DNA of 64,000 nucleotides from Doryteuthis pealeii (Eukaryota; Mollusca; Cephalopoda; Myopsida; Loliginidae): NCBI GenBank assembly GCA_023376005.1, contig CM042150.1, positions 76,294,365 through 76,358,364 on the forward strand, written 5' to 3'. Position 1 is the first letter of the stretch. Each line of letters starts with the position of its first letter. This document shows, piece by piece, positions 1 to 12,704 of this stretch. The notes under the pieces were generated by a model, which worked only from the letters and a program-made list of their open reading frames with translations, did no database searches and was not told where the DNA came from. A program made the translations under genes and the position numbers.

Positions 1-114
1 AAAATTATTCTGTTGCAAATTGAACTAGAAATAGTTATATTCTCTTAGATCTTTTCTAGTGTATTTCTAAAAACATAAATCTTACTATGATAAACTATTC
101 TTGTAAGATTATGG

Positions 115-115
<1 letters not shown>

Positions 116-186
<71 letters not shown>

Positions 187-205
187 TATATATATAATAT
201 GGTAT
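116..205. repeat. (TA)n microsatellite
   Basis: Long, nearly pure TA dinucleotide run, slightly interrupted at its 3' end. It abuts a SINE copy. Similar TA tracts flank many mobile elements in this window. Bases 1-115 are AT-rich with nothing recognisable. Confidence 0.95.
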
Positions 206-415
206 TTAGAGTCGTGGAAGATGGGCGATTCGAGTTCAATTCCTAGATAAGCTGTTGGCATTTCACATAGCGCTAATACCCTTGAGAAAGGTATGAATCC
301 ATATATTCTCCCTCCAGCTATGGGTTAAATAGTAGGGCAGACTGGGCTCTTCAGCCTTGGGTAGGTAACCAGTCTAGGAGAGGGATAACTCTGAATTCAA
401 AATTTCTGAGGGCGG
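200..415 (+). mobile_element. tRNA-derived SINE, family 1 (degraded copy)
   Basis: Matches by eye the repeat that recurs more than fifteen times in this window. Landmarks in order are a B-box-like GAGTTCAATTCC, the block 'taatacccttgagaaaggta', 'ctatgggttaaatag', 'gggctctt' and 'gaattcaaa'. The tRNA-like 5' head is poorly preserved here. The family is inferred to be RNA polymerase III-type because better copies carry both A-box-like and B-box-like sequence. Confidence 0.7.
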
Positions 416-582
416 TCGTTGATTGGGTTTGTGGCAACCTTTGATGCACCAATTCTTTCCTATCGACTGTGCCAAAAAGTGTGGATGGTCAAACACAAGC
501 CTTCACCACTATACACAAATCCCTGTGTGGGAGTTCATTGTGTGTATGAACCCTCATACGTAGAAAATCAACAGGAGAGTCC

Positions 583-615
<33 letters not shown>

Positions 616-775
616 ATATATTTATAAATACTATATCATTAATGATATATAATAAAATATATCTAATATATCATATATAACATATATTATATAATGCAAA
701 TATTAGATATAATATAGATCATATATTATAAATCATATATATTATTTATTGTATATCATATATAATAAGGCCTTG
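583..775. repeat. (TA)n tract grading into AT-palindromic low-complexity DNA
   Basis: A TA run is followed by roughly 150 bases built from shuffled ATATAT, TATAAT and ATCATATAT words, locally self-complementary. Bases 416-582 between the SINE and this tract contain nothing recognised. Confidence 0.85.
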
Positions 776-782
776 ACAAAAT

Positions 783-2125
783 ATCAAAGTATGGAAGACA
801 AGGAATTTTGATGACATACTTTTTTTATTATGCAATGTAGTGTATAAACAACATACAATAGAGAAATCGACAAAAGGCTGCATTCTCCCATTCCCCAAGA
901 AAAGTTATCTCAGAATCCCTAAGAACTACAGAAGTATAATGCTTAGCTGCTAAGATTTATAATATTCTTCTTCACAATCACATCCGATCTGAAGTAGAAA
1001 AAATCCATAGGAAAAATCAAAATGGGTTTCGTAGAAATTGATCCACAACTTCTCAGATCTTTACTGTTCTTTAAATTGTAGAAAGGACTGGAGTAGAAAA
1101 TCTCAAGGTAACACTGTTATTTGTAGATTTTATCCATTTATTTGACTCTATACACAGAGGAAAGATTGAACAAATACTACTAGCATATGGTCACTCAAAA
1201 GAAACTGTTACTGCTATAATAATGCTCTACAAAGTCATGAAAGCAATGGTTCATGCATCTAATGGTGATACAGATTTCTTTGATATTATCACTGGAGTCC
1301 TACAAGGAAATACATTAGCACCATATATATTTATAATATGCATAGATTATGTACTACCAACATCATTAGAACTCATAAGAGAAAAGGGCTTCATGCTAAA
1401 TAAAAAAGCAAAAGCTGCCAATATCCCAGAAAAAACTACAACAGATATGGACTATGTAGATGATCTAGCACTTCTCACAAATACACCTGCACAAGCTACA
1501 CTGCTGCATAGCCTAGAGAAAGCAGTAACAGGCATCAGCCTCTATGTGAAGCCAGATAAAACAGAGGTCATGTGTTTTAAACAAGATGTAGACATCTCCA
1601 CACTTGATGGTAAGCCTGTAAAATTAGTAAATCATTTTATAGTAGTAACTTCTCATCTACAGAAAGCCATGTCAATACATTCATAGGAAAGGTATGGATT
1701 GCAATAGACAGTATCAATTATATAAAAATCTGATCTCTCTGATAAGATAATGGGATAATTCTTCCAAGTTGTAGCTGTGCTAATGTATCACTGAATCACT
1801 TGGACAGAGAAAAACTCTATATGGGAACTATACAAAGGAGCTGCTGTTTTGAACCAATCTTGCAAGCAGCACCCCACTTGCCTCCTATCATACAAATCAT
1901 TCAAGTTAGTGAACAAGACATGCTAGACACTGCTAGAGAAGCAAGAATGAACTCATAAGTGACATTCTCCTATGAACACCTACACATGGACACACCAGTG
2001 TATGCCAACCAGCAAAAACCTACATCAATCAACTGTGCAGATTCTGGATAATGTGCGGAGGACCTACCAGGGGCGATCATGAATAAGAACGATTAGCAAG
2101 AGAGAGTCAGAGCTGTCAGACCGAC
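783..2125 (+). pseudogene. Non-LTR retrotransposon (LINE) reverse-transcriptase remnant
   Basis: Decayed copy of a LINE polymerase. The longest open piece (1222-1686, 154 codons) holds the RT palm: GVLQGNTLAP (from 1294) and the catalytic YVDD box at 1453-1464, followed by a thumb-like stretch. Reading upstream in shifting frames gives CILPFPKK, NQNGF and FVDF-type RT motifs, so homology starts near 783. Downstream, in other frames and broken by stops, comes the connection region and a C-terminal EDLPGA-type stretch ending near 2125. Several frameshifts and stops make it non-functional. The order of motifs is that of a common invertebrate LINE family; the clade name is not certain from sequence alone. 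It is flanked by TA microsatellites and no intact ORF1 or endonuclease is visible. Confidence 0.88.
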
Positions 2126-2180
2126 TTGATGATATATATATATATATATAGAGAGAGTGATAGAGAGAAAGAGGTAGTTT

Positions 2181-2222
<42 letters not shown>

Positions 2223-2291
2223 CTCCCAGCTAGAAGTAGTTGCTGGATCTAGCCACCCTGAAGAGATGTGAAATGTTGAAACACTGTGTAT

Positions 2292-2363
<72 letters not shown>

Positions 2364-2378
2364 AAGACAGACAGACAG
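2126..2378. repeat. Compound (TA)n / (GA)n microsatellites
   Basis: Three TA tracts (about 2130-2150, 2184-2220 and 2299-2346) and GA or CAGA runs (2151-2175 and 2347-2378) with about 75 bases of unique sequence between the second and third TA tract. That unique piece contains the HHR-like motif listed separately. Confidence 0.9.
2255..2290 (+). ncRNA. Hammerhead-ribozyme-like motif (stem I missing)
   Basis: CTGAAGA (2258-2264) is followed by a 13-nt stem-II region that can pair with wobbles, GAAA (2278-2281), a 3-bp stem III (ACA/TGT around CTG) and a GTA triplet ending at 2290. Flanking bases do not form stem I because the 3' side is TA microsatellite. The core order is right, but this is probably a relic or chance match. 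Confidence 0.35.
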
Positions 2379-2642
2379 ATATTAGGTAACTCTGTTAATA
2401 AAAGGTAGATTGATGGTATATCTAATGAAGAATTTACTAGCAGTGGATTGTGAGATGAGTACACAATAAGCACACTGTAGTTGGTATTCTGCAAGTCTAC
2501 ATTTATTATGAATAAAGATAATGATGGAATAGATATATTGATGTAAAGGTGTAGCTAATTACGGCTCAACAATGTCAGACACTGCCTGACAGCATCCAAC
2601 AGCTTTTGTAAACTTTCTGAGTTTTAAACTTCAATAATGTTA

Positions 2643-2725
2643 CTAATTACCACTGATTACACAAAAGCCATCAGGTGTTGTCTGGCTAAGTCAAGTGGTA
2701 TTGGACATTGTACAGTGGTAATTAG
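2643..2725. repeat. Short hairpin element with 13-bp perfect arms
   Basis: CTAATTACCACTG at 2643-2655 is exactly inverted at 2713-2725, enclosing about 57 bases that include 'atcaggtgttgtctggc'. A similar core ('atcaggtgctgttggc') lies inside the hairpin at 35107-35224, so the two may be related small fold-back elements. The rest of 2379-2996 shows nothing recognisable. Confidence 0.5.
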
Positions 2726-2996
2726 GACCATTCTTAATGAAATGAGACATATTAATATAGACTATTTATTATCTTAAATGTATAGACAAATCATTTTTTT
2801 TTTGGCTGGGGTTGTTTGCTTTCTTTTAAATAGCATACATGATGTATACATAAAGAAAAGGAACCTTTTCAAAAACATATTGCTTTACCTATAACTTAAC
2901 ACTTTGCAGCTGTAAGCCTGCAATTAGCACTATTTTACTATAAAAATTGTGTTGCAGGTTGACTGATATTTTACTATATACTGTAAGCCTGTAAAT

Positions 2997-3229
2997 GGAG
3001 GCGTGTTGTGTAATGGTTATCATCATAGAAATGGACTCAGCAAAGTGAGTTCAAATCCTGGACAAGGCTGTTTACATTTCATATAGTACCAATACCCTTA
3101 GGAAACTATTTGCTTTTCAACTATGGATAATTAGTTAAGAAGACTGGTATCTTTAATCTTGGTTACCTAACCAATCCAGGAGAATGAAAACTGACTTCAA
3201 AACCTATTAAACTCCACTTAAAAATTGAC
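2997..3229 (+). mobile_element. tRNA-derived SINE, family 1
   Basis: Good head: 'tgtgtaatggttatcatca' (A-box-like) and 'gagttcaaatcctgg' (B-box-like), then the shared body ending in 'aaaaattgaca'. The tRNA-like promoter head with an unrelated body is the standard SINE layout. Confidence 0.85.
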
Positions 3230-3231
3230 AT

Positions 3232-3397
3232 AGAAGGCAGTGGCTCAGGGTCTTAGTGTCCTGGGTATGATGTTAAACTGTATCTGGTAGTAAGATTCTG
3301 ATTCTGGAGTATGTCTTCATCACCATTACTCCCAGGTCCACTCTGACCGGAGTAGTAGTAATTGTTAGATAGATCAAAAATGTTTTAGAATATATAT

Positions 3398-3444
<47 letters not shown>

Positions 3445-3535
3445 GAGAATATCCAACAGAAAATGAATAAAACAAAAATGTCTTTGGCATAAAAATACCC
3501 AAGGATTGACAAGTTGTAAAATCCAAACAACCAAC
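3232..3535 (+). repeat. Interspersed repeat family B
   Basis: Begins 'ggcagtggctcagggtctta' and contains 'gatgttaaactgtatctg' and 'tcccaggtccactctgac'; the tail has 'gaatatccaacagaaaatga' and ends near 'ggattgacaagttg'. The same order recurs at 22343, 33238 and 40978 (+) and at 34615 and 37262 (-). A (TA)n tract at 3400-3440 sits inside this copy. It is non-coding; class not identified, possibly a SINE without a recognisable head. Confidence 0.7.
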
Positions 3536-5102
3536 AACATGGTGTGATACATTTTTTTTATTCAAAAGGTTAAGGGTCACTAGTACATAATATTTACTTT
3601 TGAGCACACTAAAATGTCTCACTGACATGATGTTTTAAATGTTTGCTTTCTTTTAGGTGACACAGGTAATTTTGAATTAATTGTAAACTAATGAAAAACA
3701 GTTATTCAGTGGAAAAAATCTTTATATTAAAAAACCCCAAAAAACTACAATTAAATATGTTCAATTTAGAAAAAGAGAAAAAAGGTTATTCAATAAAAAT
3801 AACCGCCTTAAAATACAGAACCAACTGCGTACCTGAATTAGAATGGTTCTCATTCATGTTAGCTATCATATTCATGATGTGTATCTCCAATATGTCCTTG
3901 TATTATGGAGCTATTGGTTGATTTCCCTCTTCATGATGCTCAAAATATAGACATCTAATGGATTAAAATCAGCCCATATGTATATGTTTAAATGGAGAGG
4001 GGTGATATGATTGTGAATATTCTTGGATGGTCATTCCTGGACCATGTGAAAAAGAAGACTCTTTCTTGGATACATACAACTTCACATGGGTCACCCTCTC
4101 AATCTACAAGGATAGGATCTGTTCAATAATTGCTCCCTATTAAATTGCAGTTATTTTGATTAATAATGTTCTGGACCTGCTGAGCAATTGTCTCAATAAC
4201 ATCTGACCATTTGGAATGTTTCCCTTGGCAATGGATGACTCATCCTTCCCAGAGGTCTCCAGCTTATTCCTGATTTTAAATATGATGGACCTTGTCCATT
4301 CCAAGAAGCTGACTCTTCCAATCTAGTGGCTAGTGTCATGAGTTTATAATACCTTTTTATTTCCTCTATCAGATTAGAATCTGTCATCTTAATGATCTCA
4401 ATATGTCTGAAATAGAAATATGAATATTATCTGAATTTTTTAAATGAGGCTAATCTTCATTTTTAAGATTTTTCATACTGTTAGACACATGATGCAACAG
4501 ATATAAGTGTGGATTAACACATTTCTAAGGGATAATCATCAGTTAGTTGCAGGTTCAAACCTCACTACAGGTGAAAATACTATAGAATAATTAGCAATGC
4601 TTTTAGACATGTACCTGGTCATGGTTAATGAAATGAGAACAATCTATCCCAAATGATTAAATAAAGTTTTCAGTTAGAAGTTCTGTGAAGGTTTGTAATT
4701 AAAACAAGAAACACCTGAAGAAGGCACATAGAATGAAACTTTGTGTATATAAAATAAAGATGAAAATATTAAATTTGGGACATGCTGCAGACTTGATTCT
4801 GTTTCAGCAATGACCCACTAAATGCCTATCCTGGCACACTCTATAGATAGATAGACATATGCATGGATATTTATGTAAGATATTAACATTATACAAGTAG
4901 ATGCAGGTCTATATTGTGTAGTAATTAACATGCTAGAATATGACATTGTAGTAAGTGATTTTGAACTTGAGTTGCACTATTAAATTCACTTTTGGACTAA
5001 TACACTTGGGATCCCCCATCTATGGGTTAAATAGTACTACTACTGTTCTTTTACAAGTGTGGTTTTAGCATTAAATAACCAATGGAAGTTGATATGCCAT
5101 TG
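3536..5102. other. Unassigned AT-rich stretch
   Basis: No supported gene. Small open frames (for example 3691-3921 + and 4193-4387 -) show no recognisable domain. A degenerate HHR-like core lies at 4715-4747: CTGAAGA, then a non-pairing stem II, GAAA, and GTA at the end. SINE-like scraps occur near 4545-4570 and 5000-5100, including the recurring module 'cattaaataaccaatggaag'. Confidence 0.6.
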
Positions 5103-6937
5103 AACAAAGAAACTGAAACCATACTAGTAGAATTCCATTATCTGATGTAACTTTCCTTGTAGAATTTTCTAGAATGTCAAAAAACACCCCCCAAAAACTT
5201 TCATTCAGAGTAAATATTTTGGCTGATATTTCCAATTGTTTTTGTTTTGTTTTTTTTGTGGGGGAGGCAGGAAACAATGAAACTACTTGAGAATTTCTGA
5301 GCGTCATTCAAATGTTTATATAACCCTTCTATTTATATACATTAGGAGTTCCCCAAAAACTGCTTGGAAAACACTTCTATGGTTTAAACTTTCATATCTG
5401 CTTGAGAAGCTACCTCAGTTTTACCCATCCCCCACCAACCATAGTATATACATGAAAACATTCCTTCTGCTTTAGCTAACCAAATACCTGAACATATGAA
5501 GATGAGGAAATTTGTGTCTCTCTATTTTTAGACATTACCATATGGTTGTTGTCAGTAATGAAATAAAGAATAAAATTAATGCAGAAGAAACTGGTTATTC
5601 CTCATACGTCAAAAACAAGAACAAGAGTTCTCTATTGAAATGTAGCCAAGTTTTTATTTGAGAACATAATTATAGTTACTGAATATTTCTTATATGCTTG
5701 TTATTGAATATGTGAATGTAGGTATTTACCCAACGTGTTCATCATGGATAGGATGGGACACAATGTTGCAAGTATGAGGCATCAAGCAAGGATTGAACTT
5801 ACTGTTCAGTAGTAATGAATCTTGTGACATTAGCTTACTAAGATAATCTACACCTGTACAAAATTTCAGAAAAATTGAAGCGGGTGGGTGACATGGCCTG
5901 GATGGTTTGACATGGAATTACCCATAGAGCATTTTAAAATTATTTTTGATTTTTTTAAATTTGAATTTTATTAATTAATTTTCTGAGAAGTAAGATATTA
6001 CACACATTCTATAAAATTGCAATAATTATCAAATTTCAATTAAATTTTTGTGTATTTTGTAAAAAAAGTTGTGGAAATGATTTTTAACTCAATCAACCAC
6101 ATCTTTATTGGATTTTGTGAAATATCAATTAAAAATAATTTGGCTGCTAAACATATTTACTTTTCCATGTTGTAAATATGACAAGAAAACAAAATAGTCA
6201 CATATGAAAATGACAAAAAACCTCAAATTATAGAAACAAAACTACCATAGGAAAAATGATATATAGAAATAATAAATTCTAATTTTTACATTTCCTTTTA
6301 TTTCTACTTCATTTATTATTAACAGTTTATTAAATCTCTAAGAAGATTATTAATATAAATAATAAATAAATTAAAAAATTTTAATAATTATCAGATTAAA
6401 AACATTATTTTGGAACAAGTTTTTGGAAATAATTGAAATGTCAATATGTTATGTTCCTTTAAATTTATGAAATCTCCGCATAAGATTTAATTTGGATGAT
6501 TAAAAATATTTACTTTTCTATAAAAACATGTCCCTAAACCTAACTCTTATAACAACAATATTAATCCTGTCACCAATTTCTTCATGTTATACATTGGATT
6601 TTAGGTGTAGGCATATTGTCCCTAGGGTTTTGTCTGGACCCAGTTATCTTTCCATAAGAGACCTATACAACCAAACTTTAATAATTTGTCGGTAAAATTG
6701 AATATAAATGATTTAGAGTGTTTTTGTTATATATATTTTGGGCGTTGAGTGATATTTTGCTTTGGATAATATGAGACTGATAGAGTATTTCATTGCACAT
6801 CTGTCTGAGTATGTATAAATATATGCATCTTCATTCATGTATATTTAGAAATAGATTACGTCAGTGTTTTGGTTACCCCCAAGAATTCAACTGTTTGTGT
6901 ATTGAGAGATATCATTGTATAGATGATAAAAATACCT

Positions 6938-6998
<61 letters not shown>

Positions 6999-7089
6999 TC
7001 TCCTGTATATAAAGAATCATGAATGCTTCTGTTTATTTTTGGTGATGTAAAAGCTTGTTTACATGTGATTTAGTTAATATAGAAACACA

Positions 7090-7146
<57 letters not shown>
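6938..7146. repeat. (CA)n(TA)n and (TA)n microsatellites
   Basis: A CA run (6938-6960) continues directly into a TA run (to about 6995). A second TA run lies at 7095-7146. The inverted counterpart near 15580-15845 is scrambled by small indels. Confidence 0.9.
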
Positions 7147-7150
<4 letters not shown>

Positions 7151-7159
7151 CTATATGAA

Positions 7160-7395
7160 TATATAGTTAGTAGTAAAGTTGGCCAACTTTCAAGATTAGC
7201 CAAACAGAGGGAGTCTATTCCCTTTTCACTAGCACTAGACCATGGGGATTGTTTTTGTGCCTGGGCACCACACCTACCATTAGCTATCCGCTTTATTGCA
7301 CAGATCCAAGCTGTACTACTCATGTGCTGAGTTGGCAAGGGCTGGTATCAAACCAGATTATTGTTGCTAGGCAGATGCTCTACTGACTGAGATAA

Positions 7396-7402
<7 letters not shown>
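7160..7402 (-). mobile_element. tRNA-derived SINE, family 2
   Basis: On the minus strand it reads from a degraded tRNA-like head ('agtagagcatctgc', then 'tggtttgataccagc') into the body 'ccttgccaactcagcacatg' and ends with 'aaagttggccaacttt'. It matches copies at 24361, 27310, 30478 and 53962. A TA tract (7403-7436) abuts the head. Confidence 0.85.
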
Positions 7403-7440
<38 letters not shown>

Positions 7441-7879
7441 GAGTGATACAAGCATGCATGTATATATCTATATAGATTTAACATACATATAACACACACT
7501 GATATATCTCAAATTGAATTGTTGAAATCTAATGTTTATGTAGACCTTAGTTAAATGCATTTAAAGTTAGTTTTTCCAAATCTTTGATATTTAATCCAAA
7601 TAAAAACCTCTGTCTTTAGTTGAAATCTCTATTTTATTTTTTAAAAATATGAAATGTGAGAATAGTAGAGGAGATAATGATTTATTTCAACTTTTCTATC
7701 TTTCATCACATTCAGTAGAACTTTCTAATAGGCTAATTGACATCATGTAAGTTAATTGGAGGTGGAGATGTGAATTTATTTTTGAAAATTGATTGCTTTG
7801 CAAAAAACTCCTGTCTGAGGATTTTGTTAAAAAGAACATGATCTAATTGTAACAGACAAGCAAAGGAAGTTGAGGTAAT

Positions 7880-7887
7880 AAATATTT

Positions 7888-7919
<32 letters not shown>

Positions 7920-8190
7920 GATTTACGTGTATGTATATATATATATATATATATGTACATATATATATTCATACATACACACACACATATATATATATAC
8001 ATATGTATATATATGTATGTATACATACACACACACACATATATATACAAATGTATATATATGTATGCATATATATATACATATATATATATGTATATAT
8101 ATATATATGTACACACACAGACACACATATATATATATATATGTATACACACACATGCCCCCCCCCCCACACACACACATATATATTTTT
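7880..8190. repeat. Compound TA / GTAT / CA microsatellite with a poly-C run
   Basis: TA runs are interspersed with ATGTATATA, CATACACACA and a C-run followed by ACACAC at 8158-8180. It generates several spurious open frames rich in Tyr, Ile, His and Thr, none of them genes. Confidence 0.92.
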
Positions 8191-9184
8191 CTTTTTCAAG
8201 GGAAATTTTTCCTTATTTTATTACACAAGATGGTGCTAAAGATTCATATATACCATTTAGCATCTCATTTCTCAAATTTTAAAACTTTTGCTGAAACTAA
8301 AACAATTTGATAAAAATTTTCAAAGGTCATTCACTTCTTGGTTAAGCATAATACTTTTCCATAGACCCTTATTTATACACATTAAACACACATCATATGT
8401 ATGTGTATTTGTGTGTGCATACATGTTCAGTTGCAGTATAGTACTTATTTACTGTTTATACATGGCTATATTTTTAATGAAATTGATAGAATACCAAACT
8501 TTTCATTTTAAAAAGATTCAAGTATTTTAATTCAAAAAGTTTTGTTTGGAGACTAAGCAAGCCAGGAATAACAATGGAGGGCATGTGAAATTATATGAAA
8601 GATGTTGAGTATCTGAAACATTCATGAAACATTGTCATCAATAGAAGACCCCACAAATTTTAGGCATTTTTTCCCCATATTCTTCATGCCAACCTCTCAC
8701 TTATCTTCACCAATTACTCAATCCATTCCAAAGAGATGGACAGGTTTCTAGACTAGTCTATTTTTGTGGCATTTTTCCTGCGTACATTGTGTCTGATTTT
8801 CTTTGAATCTTACTTAGATAAACTATTTTCATTCACATTCATTTTTTGATTTTCTACATATTGGATTCATCAATTTTCTGCCAAGCTAGATAGGAGGGAA
8901 TTTGTGTTTACAATAGCCAGATACATTTATATATAATTATTGTTCTAAAATTGGGGTAGTGAAACTAAGACCTTGGGCCACATATGGTTTTCTCAACCAT
9001 CAATTGTGGCCTTTCATAGTTTTGCTGAAAGACCAATTAAAACTATGCACTTGCACTATGCAACCTATGGTGAATTCTTGTGTAGAATCAGCTATTTTAT
9101 TTTTTGATGGGCTGATAACAAAAGAATGGTACACAAATGTGCCACCAATTCTTCTATACAACTCTCATCAGGTTTTGAATTCAG

Positions 9185-9364
9185 AAATTGTCCTTCTCCT
9201 AGACTGGTTGCATCACTAAGGCTAAAGAAACCAGGGTACCGTATTATTTTATTTATAGCTGGTAGAAGAAGAGATGGATACATTACTTTTCTATAGGGAT
9301 TGTGAAAAGCAAATAGCCTTGTCCAGAATTTGAACTTGGCTGACAAAGTCAATTTATTTTGATG

Positions 9365-9396
<32 letters not shown>

Positions 9397-9397
9397 T
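9185..9397 (-). mobile_element. tRNA-derived SINE, family 1 (minus), plus TA tract
   Basis: Minus-strand landmarks are 'gagttcaaattctgga'-type B-box sequence, 'ctagaccagtctaggagaa'-type body and 'tctgaattcaaaa'. A short TA run (9371-9397) lies at the head end. The same copy appears inverted at about 13310-13530. Flanking bases 8959-9180 carry a non-SINE block ('aagaccttgggccacatatg') of unknown origin. Confidence 0.7.
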
Positions 9398-10924
9398 TTA
9401 AATGGCATTAAGTGCACATAAAAAATTAACAATCAGATTCAAATTGGACTGGTCGGACATTTAATCATATATATTGTTCACCTTAATACATCAGATCATT
9501 GATGTTTTTATTTTTTAATTTCTTTTTATATTTTTAATAACTCACAAAAAGCAATCTCTAAAATATGTTTTTTTGTTGTATATATTAATCAAATTTAGAC
9601 TCAGTTATTAACAAAAAGTTTAAACTTTAGATTTTGTTGTAAATAAACTAAATCTTTATTAGTAGACAAGAAATTTCAATATGGCCTATAATGTGAAAAT
9701 GTTCCCCACTCCTGTAAGGCTAGCCTAACACTTATTCATTAATTGAATTTTGATCTGAAATAGAAAGGATGTCTGAAAGATTAGGTAGATGTAAATCAAC
9801 TGGAAATTGCAAAAGCTGTGTTGATGACCAGTTATTGTTTGAATATATTGTTTGCTTATATATACAAAAAAACAACAATTTTTGATTCACAGGTGTTATA
9901 AAGTAATTATCTGTTTGATAATTACTTTAATGAACAGCATGTGTTATTAAAAAAAAGCATTAAACATGTGTCACATATAGCAGCAGAAACCAAATTGAAA
10001 GAAGGTCATTAGCTGATTGCATAAAACGTGTTAAAACCCCCCATAAAAACATAGTATCCTGCATGAACCAGGGTTCAGTTAATCCTGGTTGGGTCACCTG
10101 AAAGAAAGAAGGAGTCTAATGTTGGAAGACCCCTAAAATTAATAAGATAAACATGAATGTTTTTTTATAATTACTTGTTTTTAAAATTTTTAGTTGATCT
10201 CTAATATTATTTACCCTAAATCATTGGCTGTAGAAAAAAGTTTGTGAGAGAAAAGTTTTTTTGAGATTTTGATCGAGTTGATATGCCACATAATGAACCA
10301 ATAACATAGCATATCCATTCATTAAATGGTGGATTATTTTTTAGTACGCAAATTTTGTTAGTAGACCGTTTTAGGATCTCAGTGTGATTACATGATAGGC
10401 CACACATAGAAAGCAATCCCTGAAAGTGTGATCAGGTGTTAGTTTTAAATTAGGCATAACTATTCTAATTAACTGTTTAACGTTTTTTTATTCTGTCGAA
10501 TCATTTACAAAGCAAGGTTTTGAGAATGATATATATCTAAAAAAGTATCTATTTCACTACTTTATATGTATTAAACAAAATATATTTTTTACATAAGTAC
10601 ATACATTTACTCACTAGCATATACCCACATATTTATATATCTATTTCTGTTTGTCTATACATACCTAATCACGTACAATTTTGTATCAATTATGTACCAT
10701 CGTAATTCAACAGATTGTATTGGCTTTAGTGTTCGTTGATTTTAATGTTTTATGAAGTTCAGTTTTTACTAGACATTACAAATTTTTCTTTCTGTCAACA
10801 TCTGTTAAATAAGACATTCTCACAAATCATTGAGTCTGATTACTTCTTGAAAGTAACACTAAAAAATTAGATATAGTAAAGAAATATTTGTGCTGGGTTC
10901 TCTCTTTCTCCTATATCATTTTTA

Positions 10925-11049
10925 TACAGGGTGACCCAAAAAAACAGAACCCAAATTCTTTTTTGGGGGTTGGAGGGTCACCCTGTATATATACTATTAG
11001 TGATGCAGAGTACCAGAACCCAAGATCAATTTTTTTTAGTCATCCTGTA
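10925..11049. mobile_element. Mariner-like MITE fragment
   Basis: The left end TACAGGGTGACCCAAAAAAA and the right end (inverted TACAGGATGACTAAAAAAA) form terminal inverted repeats about 125 bp apart, bounded by TA. An internal inverted copy of the end (GGGTCACCCTGTATA, about 10976-10990) suggests a rearranged or nested element. The TIR style is typical of Tc1/mariner non-autonomous elements. No transposase is present. Confidence 0.65.
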
Positions 11050-11404
11050 TCTATGATTCTCTATTCCCTTTTCTCTCTTTCTCTCATAGAAATCCTACTG
11101 CCATTGTAAAAGACTATTACTGATAAGGTGTATACTTTGTCTTTGATAAGGTTGAAGTAGATGCTATCACCTACTTTGACATTACTTAAGTAGATTCCAT
11201 CTGGATCATAGAATCATTGTTTTTCCACAAATGTTCTGCAGGAAACAGCAAAATTGTGGGCAGACAGCTTCAAGAGATTCAGAGAACATTCTCGCTGGGA
11301 AACAATGAATTCTATTATCCGAGATGGAAATCCTACTTAAGTAATGTCAAAGTGTTGATAGCATCTACTTCAACCTTATCAAGACAAGTATACAGCCTAT
11401 CAGT

Positions 11405-11483
11405 AAAAAAAAAAAAAGAAAAAAAAAAAAAAAAAGAAAAAAAAAAAAAGGGAAAAAAAAAAAACAAAAAAAAAAAAAAAAAA
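11405..11483. repeat. A-rich insertion unique to the right arm
   Basis: About 75 bases of A with scattered G and one C sit between 'cagta' and 'atagtctttt'. The mirror position in the left arm (about 11110-11130) has no such tract. It looks like a sequencing or consensus insertion. The 89-codon open frame at 11217-11486 that ends in poly-Lys is a product of it. Confidence 0.8.
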
Positions 11484-12482
11484 TAGTCTTTTACAATGGC
11501 AGTAGGAATTTCTAATGAAGAGAAAGAGAGAAAAGGACACTAGAGAATCATAAGATACAGGATGAGTAAAAAAAATTTGACTTGGGTTCGGGTAAGTTCT
11601 GCATCACTAATAGATATATGACAGGTTGACCCCCCACCCCCAAAAGAATTTGGGTTATGTTTTTTGGGTCACCTGTATAAAAATGAATATAGGAGAAAGA
11701 GAGAACCCAGCCACAAAATATTTATTTACTATATCTAATTTTTTAGTGAAGTTAGCTTTCAAGAAGTAATTCAGACGTCAATGATTTGGTGAGAATGTCT
11801 TTATTTAAACAGATGTTTGAACAGAAAGAAAAATTTGTAATGTCTAGTAAAAATGAACTTCATAAAACATTAAAATCAATGAACACTAAAAGCCAATACA
11901 ATCTGTTGAAATTACGATGGTACATAATTGATACAAATATTGTACGTGTCTAGGTCTGTATAGACAAGACAGAAAGATTTTATAAATATGTGGTATATGC
12001 TGAAGTGGGTAAATATGTGTACTTATGTAAAAAATATATTTTGTTTAAATACACATAAAGTAGTGAATAGATTACTTTTTAGATATAATATCATTCTCAA
12101 AAACTTGCTTTGTAGAATGATTCGACAGAATAAAAAAAACGATAAACAGTTAATTGAATAGTTATGCCTAATTTATAAACTAACACCTGATTCACACTTT
12201 CAGGGATTAGCTTTCTATGTGTGGCCTATCTGTAAATCACACTGACATCCTAAAACGGTCTACTAAGAAATTTGCGTACTAAAAAATAATCCACCATTTA
12301 ATGAATGTGTATGCTATGTGTATTGGTTATTATGTGGCATATCAACTCGAATCAAAATCTCAAAAAAAACTTTTCTCTCAAAAACTTTTTTCCTACAGCC
12401 AATCAATTTAGGGTAACAATATATTAGAGATCAACTAATAAATTTTAAAACAAACAAGTAATTATAAAAAAGACATTCATGT

Positions 12483-12704
12483 TTATCTTATCAATTTTAG
12501 GGGTCTTCCAACATTAGACTCTTCTTTCTTTCGGTGACGCCAACCAGGATTAACTGAACCTAGTTTCATGCAGGATACTATGTTTTTTATGGGGGTTTTT
12601 AACACCATTTCAATGCAATCAGCTAATGACCTCCTTTCAATTTGGTTTCTGCTGTTATGTGACACGAGTTTAATGCTTTTTTTTATAACGACATGGCTGT
12701 TCAT
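12483..12704 (-). pseudogene. Small basic open frame, possible transposase N-terminal relic
   Basis: 73 codons on the minus strand, rich in Lys and Arg, ending VGRPLKLIR. The style resembles the DNA-binding start of some transposases, but no domain is secure. The mirror sequence in the left arm (about 9965-10155) is frameshifted. As it lies in the probable artifact arm, it should not be treated as a gene. Confidence 0.2.

Larger units (their letters stand above)
5103..11260. repeat. Left arm of giant inverted duplication
   Basis: Every landmark here reappears inverted in 11,261-17,723. Examples are the SINE at 7160-7402 versus 15308-15545, the CA/TA/C-run block at 7880-8190 versus 14508-14835, and the mariner-like fragment at 10925-11049 versus about 11555-11680. 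The arm has clean dinucleotide tracts and looks like the accurate copy. It contains no supported gene, only SINEs, microsatellites and a MITE, which are listed separately. Confidence 0.93.
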
